Shown piece after piece: positions 1 to 9,783 of a stretch of 64,000 bases of DNA. Position numbers and translations under genes: made by a program. The stretch covers positions 62,001 through 126,000 of the forward strand of contig NZ_LZHT01000084.1 of the NCBI RefSeq assembly GCF_001667315.1. The letters are read 5' to 3'. Source of the stretch: Mycobacterium sp. 852002-10029_SCH5224772 (GTDB lineage Bacteria > Actinomycetota > Actinomycetes > Mycobacteriales > Mycobacteriaceae). The notes under the pieces were generated by a model. That model searched no databases and was not told where the DNA came from. It worked only from the letters and a program-made list of their open reading frames with translations. Each line of letters opens with the position of its first letter. Positions within the stretch are counted from its first letter, which is position 1.

Positions 1-2
1 CG

Positions 3-2153
3 CATCTCGCCGGGTCCCTACCGCCCGTCGCCAAGCGGGTGGACAGCCGGCGCGAGCACCACGGGGACATCTTCATCGACCCCTACGAGTGGCTGCGCGA
101 AAAGGACAACCCCGACGTCATCGCCTATCTCGAGGCGGAAAACAGCTACGTCGATCAGATGACCGCCCACCTCGAGCCGTTGCGGCAACAGATTTTTGAC
201 GAGATCAAGGCGCGCACCAAGGAAACCGACCTGTCGGTACCTACCCGGCAGGGCCACTGGTGGTACTACGCACGCACCTACGAAGGCAAGCAGTACCGTG
301 TCCAGTGCCGTTGTCCGGTCAGCGATCCCGATGACTGGGACCCGCCGACCCTGGACGAGAACACCGACATTGCGGGCGAGCAAATCTTGCTCGATTCGAA
401 CATCGAGGCCGAGGGACACGAATTCTTTTCCCTGGGCGCCGCGACCGTCAGCCTCGATGGAAACCTGCTGGCGTATTCGGTCGACACCCTCGGTGACGAA
501 CGGTACACATTGCGGTTCAAGGACTTACGCACCGGTGAGCTGTATCCGGACGAGATCGCCGACATCGGGGCGGGTGCGACCTGGGCCGCCGACAACCGCA
601 CGGTGTACTACCTCACCCTGGACCCCGCCCACCGCCCCGACAAGGTGTGGCGGTATCGGGTGGGTTCCGGGGATGCATCGGAGCTCGTCTATCACGAAGC
701 CGACGAGAAGTTTTGGCTCGGCGTGGGACTCACCCGAAGTGAGACCTATGTCTTCATCGCCTCGGGTTCCTCGATCACCTCCGAATTCCGCTACGGCGAC
801 GCCGCTGATCCGCAGGCGCAGTTCGCCGTGGTGCTGCCCCGCCGTGTCGGCGTGGAATACGCGGTGGAACACGCGGTCGTCGGCGGGCAGGACCGGTTCT
901 TGATCCTGCACAACGACGGCGCGGTCAACTTCACGCTGACCGAGGCGCCGGTCAGCGACTCCACACAGCAGCGCACGCTGATCCCGCACCGTGATGATGT
1001 CCGCCTCGACGGGGTGGACGCCTTCGCCGGCCACCTCGTGGTCGGCTATCGCCGTGGGGCACTGCCGCGGCTTGGGCTGTGGCGGATCAACTCGGACGGC
1101 ACATATGCGGAGCCCGAAGAGGTTTCGTTCGATTCCGAACTGATGTCGGCCGGCCCGGCCGGCAACCCGAATTGGGATGCGCCCAAGCTGCGCATCCGGG
1201 CCGGGTCGCTCGTCATTCCCGCAAGGGTCTACGACGTCGACTTCGTCACCGGCGAACGCACCCTGCTGCGCGAGCAACCTGTCCTGGGGGATTATCGCCC
1301 GGAAGACTACATCGAACGGCGCGACTGGGCGGTCGCCGACGACGGCACCCGGATTCCGGTGTCGATCGTGCATCGCGCAGGCATCGAATTGCCAGCGCCT
1401 GCACTGGTTTACGGCTACGGCGCCTACGAGATCTGCACCGATCCGAGCTTTTCCATCGCCCGGCTGTCGCTCTTGGACCGTGGGATGGTGTTCGCGATCG
1501 CCCACGTCCGCGGCGGTGGCGAAATGGGCCGACTGTGGTACGAGCACGGCAAGCTCTTGCAGAAGAAGAACACCTTTACCGACTTCGTCTCGGTGGCACG
1601 GCATTTGGTGGATTCCGGCATCACCAGTCCCCGCCAGTTGGTGGCGCTGGGGGGCAGTGCCGGTGGTTTGTTGATGGGGGCGGTCGCCAACCTGGCGCCG
1701 GAACTCTTTGCCGGCATCCTCGCGCAGGTGCCATTCGTCGACCCGCTGACCACCATCTTGGACCCCTCCTTGCCGCTGACCGTCACTGAGTGGGACGAAT
1801 GGGGAAACCCGTTGGCGGACAAGGATGTTTACTCCTACATGAAGTCCTATTCGCCGTATGAGAACGTCGAGGCCAAGCGGTATCCGGCAATTCTGGCCAT
1901 GACGTCGCTCAACGACACGCGGGTCTACTACGTGGAGCCCGCCAAATGGGTTGCCGCGCTGCGGCACGTCGACGCGAACGGCAGCCCGATCCTGTTGAAG
2001 ACCCAAATGAACGCCGGGCATGGTGGCGTCAGCGGTCGCTACAAGGGGTGGGAGGAAGCCGCCTTCCAGTATGCGTGGCTGTTAGCGACCGCCGATGGCG
2101 ATCGCTATGGCGGCGGCCAGGAAGACACTGTCAAGGATGAGCCGCGACCGTAG
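3..2153 (+). CDS. ptrB: Prolyl oligopeptidase family protease II (oligopeptidase B, S9A), 5' partial
   Basis: Serine peptidase of the prolyl-oligopeptidase clan, expected to cleave short peptides after basic residues in the cytosol. The frame is open from base 3 and reads in-family sequence before the first GTG (base 39), so the true start lies left of the window. An N-terminal beta-propeller-type region occupies about two thirds of the protein and the alpha/beta-hydrolase domain follows. Numbering from base 39, the catalytic triad is readable: Ser540 in GGSAGG, Asp626 in SLNDTRVYY and His661 in NAGHGG. The 3' end overlaps the convergent transporter gene by 23 bp. In M. tuberculosis the equivalent gene is split (ptrBa/ptrBb); here the visible part is one uninterrupted frame. 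Function is confident; exact substrate is not. Confidence 0.93.
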   Translation, partial: HLAGSLPPVAKRVDSRREHHGDIFIDPYEWLREKDNPDVIAYLEAENSYVDQMTAHLEPLRQQIFDEIKARTKETDLSVPTRQGHWWYYARTYEGKQYRVQCRCPVSDPDDWDPPTLDENTDIAGEQILLDSNIEAEGHEFFSLGAATVSLDGNLLAYSVDTLGDERYTLRFKDLRTGELYPDEIADIGAGATWAADNRTVYYLTLDPAHRPDKVWRYRVGSGDASELVYHEADEKFWLGVGLTRSETYVFIASGSSITSEFRYGDAADPQAQFAVVLPRRVGVEYAVEHAVVGGQDRFLILHNDGAVNFTLTEAPVSDSTQQRTLIPHRDDVRLDGVDAFAGHLVVGYRRGALPRLGLWRINSDGTYAEPEEVSFDSELMSAGPAGNPNWDAPKLRIRAGSLVIPARVYDVDFVTGERTLLREQPVLGDYRPEDYIERRDWAVADDGTRIPVSIVHRAGIELPAPALVYGYGAYEICTDPSFSIARLSLLDRGMVFAIAHVRGGGEMGRLWYEHGKLLQKKNTFTDFVSVARHLVDSGITSPRQLVALGGSAGGLLMGAVANLAPELFAGILAQVPFVDPLTTILDPSLPLTVTEWDEWGNPLADKDVYSYMKSYSPYENVEAKRYPAILAMTSLNDTRVYYVEPAKWVAALRHVDANGSPILLKTQMNAGHGGVSGRYKGWEEAAFQYAWLLATADGDRYGGGQEDTVKDEPRP

Positions 2154-3777
2154 CCGGGTCGTCATCGCGCAATTCGTCGAGGGGCGGGGTCGCTAGCTTT
2201 CGGGGCAAAAACGATGCCGGGATGATGGTGAACGCCACCAACACGGCCGCCACTACGAACACCGTCGTATAGGCGTGCGCCAGGTGGTGCGACACGTGGC
2301 TGGCCAGGTCGTGCGTCATCGTCTGTCGCGGAAGGGCCGAGGGGTCAAGGCCCTGCTTCCCCGCGCCCGGGCGCACCCCGGCCATCTCGTTCGCCGCCAT
2401 CAGGGCCTCGTTGCGGTTGAACTGATTGGTCAGGATCACCGCCATGAGGGCGGCCCCGATCGACCCGCCCACCTGCTGATTCACGGTGATCAAAGTCGTC
2501 CCGCGGGCCACCTGACGCGGTGTCAGCGACTGCATGAGCGCTGCGGAGAGCGGTGTGGTGGTCAAGCCGGCACCCAGGCCGACGATCGCGAGCCCGGACA
2601 CCAAGACCGGCGAGTACTCGGCCCGCGTGGCGACGCCGTATGTGAACACGCCCAGACCCGCCGCCATCAGGGGCAGGCCGATCAGCACGATGTTGCCGGG
2701 ACCGTGCTTGTCCATGAAGGCCCCGCCGATCGGCATGGTCAGCACGGCACCGATCCCGATCGGCAGCATGTGCAGCCCGGACTGCATCGGCGTCTCGTGG
2801 CTGACGATCTGAAAGTAACTCGGGACCAGCAGGCCCATGCCGACCGAGGCGGCCCCGAACACCAGCATCGTCACATTGACCTGGGTGACCACGGGATTGC
2901 GGAACAGCCGCAGGTCGATGAGGGGATGATCGGTGCGATGCCAGGCATGCACGATGAACGCGGCGATCAATGCCAGGCCGAGCAGCGCCGGCCCCAACAC
3001 GTAGGGGTCGGCCATCGTGTGCCGACCCGGAATGGAGCACACCCCGCACAGGAAGATCGCCACGCCGGGCGACAACAACAGCGCGCCGGTGATGTCGAGC
3101 GCCTCCGACGGGGCCGGGCGATCTTTCGCGAACATGACCGCCGCCAGCGCGAACGCGGTCAGTCCGATCGGCACGTTGATCAGGAAGATCCACTCCCAGC
3201 CGTAGGCGCCGATCAGCCAACCCCCGAGGATGGGCCCGCCGATGGGGCCGAGAAGTATCGGGATCCCCCCCACCGCCATCAGGCGGCCGACCCGCTTGGG
3301 TCCCGCCTCACGCGTCAAGATGACGAAGCTGAGCGGCAACAACATGCCGCCGCCGACCCCTTGGACCACCCGAAACAAAATGAGCAGCAATATGTTCGGC
3401 GCCACCGCGCACAGCAGCGATCCCAGCGTGAAAATGAGGACCGACCCCATGAACAGACGCTTGGTGCCGAACCGGTCCGCCGCCCATCCAGTGACCGGGA
3501 TCACCGTCGCGAACGCGAGCATGTAGCCGGCGATGGTCCACGAGACGACGGCCTGAGTCGAGCCGAACTGATCGATGAAGGTGCGTTGCGCGACGGCGAC
3601 GACGGTGCTGTCCAGCACGGCCATGATGCAGGCCAGGCCGCATACCCCGGCGATCCGGAACAGCGCGGCATCCAGCTTGTCCGGATACTCATCCGGGCGC
3701 CGCGTTGGTCCCGGCATAGTAGGCAAAGGGACAGTGAAAGATCTGGAACGGGTGTTCTCCATGGCGTCGCTGAGCAT
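2131..3777 (-). CDS. emrB: DHA2-family (EmrB/QacA) MFS drug exporter
   Basis: Proton-driven multidrug exporter of the inner membrane, 548 aa, with the hydrophobicity pattern of a 14-helix DHA2 transporter. Motif A-type loop (GWAADRFGTKRLFMGS) follows the second helix, and the antiporter motif C region reads GPIGGPILGGWL near residue 190. The N terminus (LDSTVVAVAQRTF) is the usual first helix of EmrB/QacA proteins. The start ATG (MLSDAMEN) is shared with the adjacent paralogue's MLSNAMDE, which supports both. The gene is convergent with and overlaps the oligopeptidase gene, as in the Rv0782-Rv0783c arrangement. Substrate cannot be told from sequence. Confidence 0.92.
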   Translation of the reverse strand: MLSDAMENTRSRSFTVPLPTMPGPTRRPDEYPDKLDAALFRIAGVCGLACIMAVLDSTVVAVAQRTFIDQFGSTQAVVSWTIAGYMLAFATVIPVTGWAADRFGTKRLFMGSVLIFTLGSLLCAVAPNILLLILFRVVQGVGGGMLLPLSFVILTREAGPKRVGRLMAVGGIPILLGPIGGPILGGWLIGAYGWEWIFLINVPIGLTAFALAAVMFAKDRPAPSEALDITGALLLSPGVAIFLCGVCSIPGRHTMADPYVLGPALLGLALIAAFIVHAWHRTDHPLIDLRLFRNPVVTQVNVTMLVFGAASVGMGLLVPSYFQIVSHETPMQSGLHMLPIGIGAVLTMPIGGAFMDKHGPGNIVLIGLPLMAAGLGVFTYGVATRAEYSPVLVSGLAIVGLGAGLTTTPLSAALMQSLTPRQVARGTTLITVNQQVGGSIGAALMAVILTNQFNRNEALMAANEMAGVRPGAGKQGLDPSALPRQTMTHDLASHVSHHLAHAYTTVFVVAAVLVAFTIIPASFLPRKLATPPLDELRDDDPATVAAHP

Positions 3778-3915
3778 ATCTATACGGCTAGCCCCGCTGA
3801 GGCGTTTTTACTCGTATCGCCCCTATTCCCACCGATGTAATTCGTGCTGCGCAAGCAGCTCGAGCGCAGCTAAAGCGATAAATCGGCGCGTCGCCGCCTA
3901 ACTGCAATAATTGTG

Positions 3916-5535
3916 TTATTCGCCGGCAGTTTCGCTGGCCGGCTTTTTCGGCAGAAAAGACGCCGGAATGACCGTGCAAACCACCAGCACAACGGCAATC
4001 ACAAATACCGCGGTGTACGCGTGGGAAAGATCGTGCACTACATTTACCCAAAAGTCCGGTACAAGAGCCTGTCGCGGTATCGCGGATTGGTCGACCGGCA
4101 TCCCATCGATGGCCGCTCTCTGATGCAGGGCAGCAACCTTATTTGCTGCGACGATATTTTCGCTCCTGTTGAACTGATTCGTCAGGATCATCGACATCAG
4201 CGCAGTTCCCATCGAGCCACCCACCTGGTGGCTGACGCTCATCAAGGTCGTTCCCCGGGCGATTTGATGCGGAGCCAGCGCCTGCACCGACGCGACGGAC
4301 AACGGCATCATGGTGCAGCCCATGCCCAGCCCCGTGACCGCCAGCGCCACCAGCAGCACCGGCCGATAGTGGGCCTGCGTGGCCACCCCGAACGCGAAAG
4401 CGCCCAGGCCGGCCGTGATCAACGCGATGCCGACCAGCACGATCTTGCCCGGCCCCTGCCGGTCCACCAGCGGCCCGGTCAACCGCATGGTCAGCATGGC
4501 GCCGAGCCCCTGGGGGATCAAGTGCACGCCCGCCTGCATCGGCGTTTGGTGCAGCACCTGCTGGAAGTAGCTGGGGAGCAGCAGGCCGGCGCCGAAAAAG
4601 GCGGCCGCGAAAACCAGCATTGTCACATTCGCGTGGGTCAGCACCGGATTGCGGAACAGCCGCAGATCTATCAGCGGATGATCGGCGCGACGCCAGGCGT
4701 GCGCGACGAACCCCGCGATCAATGCCAGCCCGATCGTCGCCGGGATCACCACATGGCGGTCGGCCACGGTGCCGCGGCCCGGGATGGACGACACCGCGAA
4801 CAGAAACGTCGCCAGGCCGGGGGAGAGCAGCAGCACGCCGACGGCGTCGAAGGTTTCCGAGCGGGCCGGGTGATCGCGGGGGAACACGATCGCGGCGAGG
4901 AGAATGGTAAGCACTCCGATCGGCACATTGATCAGGAAGATCCACCGCCAGCTCGACGTGTCGATCAGCCAACCGCCCAGGATCGGCCCGCCGATCGGGG
5001 CCAGCAGCATGGGGATGCTCAGGATCGACATCAGGCGCCCCAGCCGCCCGGGGCCGGCCTCACGGGTCAAGATCATGAATCCCAGCGGCAGCAGCATGCC
5101 CCCGCCGGCACCCTGTACCACCCGAAAGATGATGAGCTGCACGATGTTTGCGGCAATCGCGCAGAGTAGTGAGCCGAGCATGAAGGCCAACACGGAGCCC
5201 ATGAAGAGCCGCTTGGTGCCGAATCGGTCGGCGGCCCACCCGGTTATCGGAATCACGGTCGCCAAGGCAAGCGTGTAGCCCGTCATCGTCCAGGCCACGA
5301 CCGCCTGAGAGGACGCGAACTGGTCGATGAAGGTGCGCTGCGCGACGCTGACCACCGTGACATCCAGGATCGCCATCACCGTGGCCAAGATGCACACACT
5401 GGAGATCCGCAACAGCGCGGCGTCCAACTTGTCGGGGTACACCCGTTCGTCGACGCCCGGCTGCCCGGCGGGGGCATGGGGCAGCGGCACTTTGGCCGCT
5501 GCGTAGGAGGCCTCGTCCATGGCGTTGCTTAGCAT
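3916..5535 (-). CDS. Second DHA2-family MFS exporter (tandem paralogue)
   Basis: A 539-residue paralogue of the neighbouring exporter, with the same YPDKLDAAL.RI lead-in, a first helix ending in VAQRTFIDQF, motif A (GWAADRFGTKRLFMGS) and motif C (GPIGGPILGGWL). It is therefore a tandem duplication of a proton-coupled efflux pump. The frame stays open to an ATG at 5631, but the extra 32 residues are low-complexity and Arg-rich. The ATG at 5535 (MLSNAMDE) aligns with the paralogue's start and is preferred. The two genes are 138 bp apart and co-directional, so co-transcription is possible. M. tuberculosis has a single copy here, so this is a lineage-specific expansion by recall. Confidence 0.9.
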   Translation of the reverse strand: MLSNAMDEASYAAAKVPLPHAPAGQPGVDERVYPDKLDAALLRISSVCILATVMAILDVTVVSVAQRTFIDQFASSQAVVAWTMTGYTLALATVIPITGWAADRFGTKRLFMGSVLAFMLGSLLCAIAANIVQLIIFRVVQGAGGGMLLPLGFMILTREAGPGRLGRLMSILSIPMLLAPIGGPILGGWLIDTSSWRWIFLINVPIGVLTILLAAIVFPRDHPARSETFDAVGVLLLSPGLATFLFAVSSIPGRGTVADRHVVIPATIGLALIAGFVAHAWRRADHPLIDLRLFRNPVLTHANVTMLVFAAAFFGAGLLLPSYFQQVLHQTPMQAGVHLIPQGLGAMLTMRLTGPLVDRQGPGKIVLVGIALITAGLGAFAFGVATQAHYRPVLLVALAVTGLGMGCTMMPLSVASVQALAPHQIARGTTLMSVSHQVGGSMGTALMSMILTNQFNRSENIVAANKVAALHQRAAIDGMPVDQSAIPRQALVPDFWVNVVHDLSHAYTAVFVIAVVLVVCTVIPASFLPKKPASETAGE

Positions 5536-5692
5536 ATCGAACAGATCGTTTCCGCCGCCGCTGGCGGCTGTTTGCTGGACACCGGGGGTATGTCGGCCCC
5601 GACGTGGGTTATCGCGCCGGGGTGAGCGCATATACGCCTGCTGTCTGCGTGTCCTTCACCGTTCCGACACTTGAGGTCGTCAAACTGCAGGT

Positions 5693-6397
5693 GTGTCTGG
5701 AAAATTGATCGTCTCGGTCTCGGGGATTGGCGAACGCACCCTGCCCGACGTGGAGGCGTTCTGCGCGCAAATGGATGCCCGCCAGGTGCCGGTGTCGCTA
5801 CTCGTCGCGCCCCGGCTGTCCGGGGACTATCGGCTCGACCGCGACCCGAAAACCGTTGACTGGCTAGCAGCCCGCCGCGGCGGCGGCGACGCGATCGTGC
5901 TACACGGCTACGACGAGGCCATCACCAGGAAGCGTCGCGGTGAGTTCGCGATTCTGCGGGCGCACGAGGCCAATCTGCGATTGATGGCCGCCGACCGGGT
6001 TCTCGAGCACCTCGGGCTGCGCACCCGGCTGTTCGCCGCGCCCGGCTGCGCGGTATCGCCAGGTGTCGTCAAAGCATTGCCGGGCAACGGATTCCGCATG
6101 CTGGCCGACATGCATGGGATCACTGACCTGGTGCGGCACACCACCGTGCGCGCACGAGTTCTCGGCATTGGAGAAGGCGTTCTCGCCGAGCCGTGGTGGT
6201 GTCGCACGGTGGTGTTGTCCGCCGAACGCATCGCGCGCCGCGGCGGCGTGGTGCGGGTGGCGGTCGCCGCTCGTCACTTGCGCAAACCCGGGCCGCTGCA
6301 GGCGATGCTGGACGCGGTCGACCTGGCTTTGATGCACGCCTGCACACCGACGGTGTATCACTGGCGCCACGACAAGGCCGTGCTCGGCGCCGCCTGA
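5693..6397 (+). CDS. DUF2334 / polysaccharide-deacetylase-like protein (Rv0784 family)
   Basis: Cytosolic 234-residue protein resembling DUF2334, a branch of the NodB-like carbohydrate deacetylase fold. It starts with GTG at 5693. Visible elements are an early beta-strand (LIVSVSGIGERT), the segment DYRLDRDP near residue 47, IVLHGYDE near residue 67 that could supply an Asp/His metal site, and a conserved block RAHEANLRLMAADRVLEHLGLRTRLFAAPG (residues about 88-117, shown in part). No signal peptide is seen, so a cell-wall substrate is not implied. It is divergent from the exporter pair and 48 bp upstream of the flavoprotein gene, with which it may be co-transcribed. Biochemical role unknown. 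Confidence 0.85.
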   Translation: MSGKLIVSVSGIGERTLPDVEAFCAQMDARQVPVSLLVAPRLSGDYRLDRDPKTVDWLAARRGGGDAIVLHGYDEAITRKRRGEFAILRAHEANLRLMAADRVLEHLGLRTRLFAAPGCAVSPGVVKALPGNGFRMLADMHGITDLVRHTTVRARVLGIGEGVLAEPWWCRTVVLSAERIARRGGVVRVAVAARHLRKPGPLQAMLDAVDLALMHACTPTVYHWRHDKAVLGAA

Positions 6398-6445
6398 GGA
6401 AATCGACTGCCTGACCTGCTGTCCGAAGCACTACCCTGGACCGAC

Positions 6446-8113
6446 ATGAGCGATTCTTCGGCTGCGGGGTTCGGCGCGGATGTCATCGTCGTCGGGGCCG
6501 GACTGTCGGGCCTGGTCGCTGCCTGCGAGCTGGTGGATCGCGGCTTGCGGGTGCTGATCCTCGACCAGGAGAACAGCGCCAACCTGGGTGGGCAGGCGTT
6601 CTGGTCCTTCGGCGGTCTGTTCTTCGTCGACAGCCCCGAGCAGCGCCGGCTGGGAATCCGCGACAGCCATGAGCTCGCGCTGCAGGACTGGCTCGGTACG
6701 GCGGCTTTCGACCGGCCCGAGGACTACTGGCCGCGCCAATGGGCCCATGCCTACGTCGATTTCGCCGCGGGGGAGAAACGCAGCTGGCTGCGTTCCCGAG
6801 GGCTCAAGCTTTTCCCGTTGGTGGGCTGGGCCGAGCGCGGCGGGTATGACGCACAGGGACACGGCAACTCGGTTCCCCGCTTCCACATCACCTGGGGCAC
6901 CGGGCCCGCGCTGGTCGAGATCTTCGCCCGTCGATTGCGGGACCGATCCACGGTGCGCTTCGCGCACCGCCACCAGGTCGACGAGCTGATCGTCGAGGGT
7001 GACGCGGTGACGGGCCTCCGGGGCACCGTGCTGGAACCTTCGGTCGCGCCGCGAGGAGTCGCATCGTCACGAAAAGCTATCGGAGAGTTCGAGTTCCGTG
7101 CTGCAGCTGTGATCGTGACGAGTGGCGGCATCGGCGGCAACCACGAGCTGGTGCGCAAGAATTGGCCGAAGCGAATGGGCCGCGTTCCCGAACAACTGCT
7201 CAGCGGGGTACCAGCCCACGTCGACGGCAGGATGATCGGCATTACGCAGCAGGCCGGTGCGCGGGTGATCAATCCGGACCGGATGTGGCACTACACCGAG
7301 GGCATCACCGATTACGACCCGATCTGGCCGCTGCACGGGATCCGCATCATCCCGGGTCCGTCGTCGCTGTGGCTGGATGCGAACGGCAAACGGTTGCCGG
7401 TCCCGCTCTATCCCGGCTTCGACACCCTCGGCACACTCGAGTACATCACCAAATCCGGGTTCGACTACACCTGGTTTGTCTTGAACGCCAAGATCATTGA
7501 GAAGGAGTTCGCGCTTTCTGGGCAGGAGCAGAATCCCGATCTGACCGGGCAGAGCGTGCGCGAGCTCCTGCGCAACCGGGTGCGCTCCGGGCCGCCGGGA
7601 CCGGTGCAGGCGTTCGTCGATCGGGGCGTGGACTTCGTCAGCGCGAATTCGTTGCGCGACTTGGTGACCGCGATGAACAAGCTGCCCGACGTGCAGCCGC
7701 TGGACTATGCCACGGTGGAAGCGGAGGTCACGGCCCGCGACCGCGAGGTGGCCAACAGGTTCACCAAGGACGGCCAGATCACGGCCATCCGCGCCGCCCG
7801 CGGTTACCTGGGCGACCGGCTGGGCCGAGTCGTGGCGCCGCACCGGTTGACCGATCCGAAGGCGGGCCCGCTGATCGCGGTCAAGCTGCACATCTTGACG
7901 AGAAAGACGTTGGGCGGCATCGAAACCGACCTTGCCGCACGGGTGCTGACAGCCGACGGCACGCCGCTCACCGGGCTGTACGCCGCCGGCGAGGCAGCCG
8001 GGTTCGGTGGGGGCGGTGTGCATGGCTACCGCGCGTTGGAAGGCACCTTCCTGGGTGGCTGCATCTTTTCGGGCCGCGCCGCCGGCCGTGGCGCCGCCGA
8101 CGACATCACGTGA
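6446..8113 (+). CDS. FAD-dependent oxidoreductase, fumarate reductase/ketosteroid dehydrogenase-like
   Basis: A 555-residue flavoprotein of the FAD_binding_2 superfamily. The Rossmann dinucleotide motif VIVVGAGLSGLVAACEL is at residues about 13-30, followed by the acidic ribose-binding segment (LDQENSAN). The C-terminal FAD contact is TGLYAAGEAAGFGGGG near residue 515. Family members dehydrogenate ring ketones such as 3-ketosteroids or reduce double bonds; this one corresponds to the Rv0785 group, annotated only as an FAD-binding dehydrogenase. It lies 48 bp behind the DUF2334 gene and is convergent with the metallo-hydrolase gene. No membrane segment is seen. Substrate undetermined. Confidence 0.9.
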   Translation: MSDSSAAGFGADVIVVGAGLSGLVAACELVDRGLRVLILDQENSANLGGQAFWSFGGLFFVDSPEQRRLGIRDSHELALQDWLGTAAFDRPEDYWPRQWAHAYVDFAAGEKRSWLRSRGLKLFPLVGWAERGGYDAQGHGNSVPRFHITWGTGPALVEIFARRLRDRSTVRFAHRHQVDELIVEGDAVTGLRGTVLEPSVAPRGVASSRKAIGEFEFRAAAVIVTSGGIGGNHELVRKNWPKRMGRVPEQLLSGVPAHVDGRMIGITQQAGARVINPDRMWHYTEGITDYDPIWPLHGIRIIPGPSSLWLDANGKRLPVPLYPGFDTLGTLEYITKSGFDYTWFVLNAKIIEKEFALSGQEQNPDLTGQSVRELLRNRVRSGPPGPVQAFVDRGVDFVSANSLRDLVTAMNKLPDVQPLDYATVEAEVTARDREVANRFTKDGQITAIRAARGYLGDRLGRVVAPHRLTDPKAGPLIAVKLHILTRKTLGGIETDLAARVLTADGTPLTGLYAAGEAAGFGGGGVHGYRALEGTFLGGCIFSGRAAGRGAADDIT

Positions 8114-8132
8114 GTGGGGTGAGCAGACCCCG

Positions 8133-8771
8133 CTAGAAGGTGACGGCGTCCTCTTCGGGCAGCACCTGGAAGTCGGTGCTGGTCATCTCGGTGAGCCGGC
8201 CGTAGTAGATGCCGCGCGCATCGGGGGCGATGATGCCCTGGTGAATGGGGACGGCACGCGCGGGTGCCACCGCGCGCAGGTAATCGACCGCTTCCGAAAC
8301 CTTCATCCACGGGGCCGCCGCCGGGGTGGCCAAAACGTCCACCGGCTCGTCGGGCACAAAGAGCGCGTCACCCGGGTGCATCAACCGGGCACGATGCCCG
8401 GCATCGCCCACCAGAAACGAAAGGTTCTCGATCACAGGGATTTCCGGGTGGATGACCGCGTGCTTTCCGCCCAACGCTCGCACGGTTAGTTCGCCGATCT
8501 GCAGTTCGTCGCCGACGTGGACCTCGCGGCACGGCGCGCCCAGTTGCGCCGTTGTCTGCGGGTCGGCGTACAGCGCGGCGTCCGGGTTACCCTCTAGCAG
8601 TGCTGGCAGCCGTTTGCCGTCGACGTGGTCGGGGTGCTGATGAGTGATCAAGATGGCGGTTAAGCCGGTGATGCCCTCGAAACCATGGGCGAACGTACCG
8701 GGATCAAACAGCACGCGTGTCTGGTCGAACTCGGCGAGTAGGCACGAATGACCGAAATGCGTCAATTGCAT
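8133..8771 (-). CDS. Metallo-beta-lactamase-fold hydrolase (UlaG-like)
   Basis: A 212-residue enzyme of the MBL-fold superfamily. It opens with MQLTHFGHSCLL, the typical beta-strand and GHS motif of the UlaG-like branch, followed by the dinuclear metal motif H44-x-H46-x-D48-H49. Further ligands are expected in GGKHAVIH and in HPGD. Start chosen at the ATG at 8771. The frame continues upstream to 9575, but that part is Arg-rich antisense of the next gene. Divergent from the exported-protein gene, with only 18 bp between start codons, so their promoters overlap. Substrate not predictable; the family hydrolyses lactones or phosphoesters. Confidence 0.9.
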   Translation of the reverse strand: MQLTHFGHSCLLAEFDQTRVLFDPGTFAHGFEGITGLTAILITHQHPDHVDGKRLPALLEGNPDAALYADPQTTAQLGAPCREVHVGDELQIGELTVRALGGKHAVIHPEIPVIENLSFLVGDAGHRARLMHPGDALFVPDEPVDVLATPAAAPWMKVSEAVDYLRAVAPARAVPIHQGIIAPDARGIYYGRLTEMTSTDFQVLPEEDAVTF

Positions 8772-8789
8772 ATCTACGATTGTGCCTTG

Positions 8790-9482
8790 ATGGACAAGCT
8801 GCCGCTGCGGATGATCCTGGCCACGATGCTGGTCGCTGGCAGCCTCGCGGTTGCCCTGATCGTCGTCATCCCTGCGCACGGCGAGCCCGAGACTTGCCCC
8901 GGCATGTGCGACCGGATCCCGAACACCGCGTGGATCGATCCGCATGCCGTGCCCCTGGACGCGGTGTATCACTGGCCCGCCCTCGCCGGTCAGGCGGTGC
9001 AAACGACCGGTTCGGCGCCCGGCCCCCGTTTTCGGTTCGAGGAGCTGTGCGACACACCGGCGACGGCCCGCGACCCGCGCGACTCGGCGGTCTCGGCCCG
9101 CTCGACGGTTCAGCATCCCGACGGCCAGTGGCAGCTGCAGGCCCAAATCCTGCATTGGCGCGGTGACACGGCCCAGGGCGGCGCGATCGCCGCAGCGGCG
9201 TTCCGCAGCGCCGTCACCGCGCTGCGCAGGTGTCAGCAGCGCGCGCCACTGCAGTCGCCGTCGCTGACCAGCGATGACACCAACCGCATGGCCGCCGTGA
9301 TCAGTGGGCCGGTGGTGATGCACACCTACCTTTTCGCCCACCCCGCCAGCAGCACGATCAGCGAGGTCACGCTCTGGTCCTCGGCGCCGCCGCAGGCGCC
9401 CTGGCCCGCGCTCGCGGACGATCCGGTGCTCAACGCGATGGGCGCGCCCCTGTGCGAGGCCTACATCGCCTCGTGCCCGTGA
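8790..9482 (+). CDS. Putative exported or membrane-anchored conserved protein (Rv0787-like position)
   Basis: A 230-residue protein with one N-terminal hydrophobic segment (about residues 7-26, after MDKLPLRM), suggesting secretion or membrane anchoring. A mature domain with several cysteines follows (CPGMC early, then single Cys near residues 85, 150 and at the C-terminal ASCP), which could form disulfides outside the cytosol. An earlier ATG at 8748 is in frame, but that extension would overlap the divergent MBL gene start; the ATG at 8790 directly precedes the signal-like segment. No family recognised. It sits 61 bp ahead of purS, as an unrelated neighbour or possibly a leader cistron. Confidence 0.72.
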   Translation: MDKLPLRMILATMLVAGSLAVALIVVIPAHGEPETCPGMCDRIPNTAWIDPHAVPLDAVYHWPALAGQAVQTTGSAPGPRFRFEELCDTPATARDPRDSAVSARSTVQHPDGQWQLQAQILHWRGDTAQGGAIAAAAFRSAVTALRRCQQRAPLQSPSLTSDDTNRMAAVISGPVVMHTYLFAHPASSTISEVTLWSSAPPQAPWPALADDPVLNAMGAPLCEAYIASCP

Positions 9483-9543
9483 TCCCGAGCTGCGCTTTCG
9501 CCGGTAGAGTTGGCGCCGAAACGCCAACTGAGGAGGAGCGCCG

Positions 9544-9783
9544 GTGGCCCGGGTGATCGTGAGCGTGATGCCCAAAGCGGAAATTCTGGACCCGCAGGGT
9601 CAGGCGATTGTCGGCGCGCTAGGCCGCCTCGGCCATCCGGGGATATCAGATGTCCGGCAGGGCAAGAGATTTGAGCTGGAAGTGGACGACAGCGTGGACG
9701 ACTCGGCGCTGGCCGAGATCGCGGAATCGCTGTTGGCCAACACCGTGATCGAAGACTGGACGATCAGCCGGGATACGCCGTGA
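9544..9783 (+). CDS. purS: Phosphoribosylformylglycinamidine synthase subunit PurS
   Basis: A 79-residue PurS, the small dimeric subunit that carries ammonia transfer contacts between PurQ and PurL in the fourth step of purine synthesis (FGAR to FGAM). The start is GTG at 9544 behind a strong Shine-Dalgarno (GAGGAG). Recognisable are the VxVMPKxEILDPQG beginning and the [12 protein letters not shown] beta-strand. Its stop overlaps the purQ start by 4 bp (GTGA), so the two are translationally coupled. purL lies about 20 kb downstream in this genome on the same strand. Confidence 0.97.
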   Translation: MARVIVSVMPKAEILDPQGQAIVGALGRLGHPGISDVRQGKRFELEVDDSVDDSALAEIAESLLANTVIEDWTISRDTP

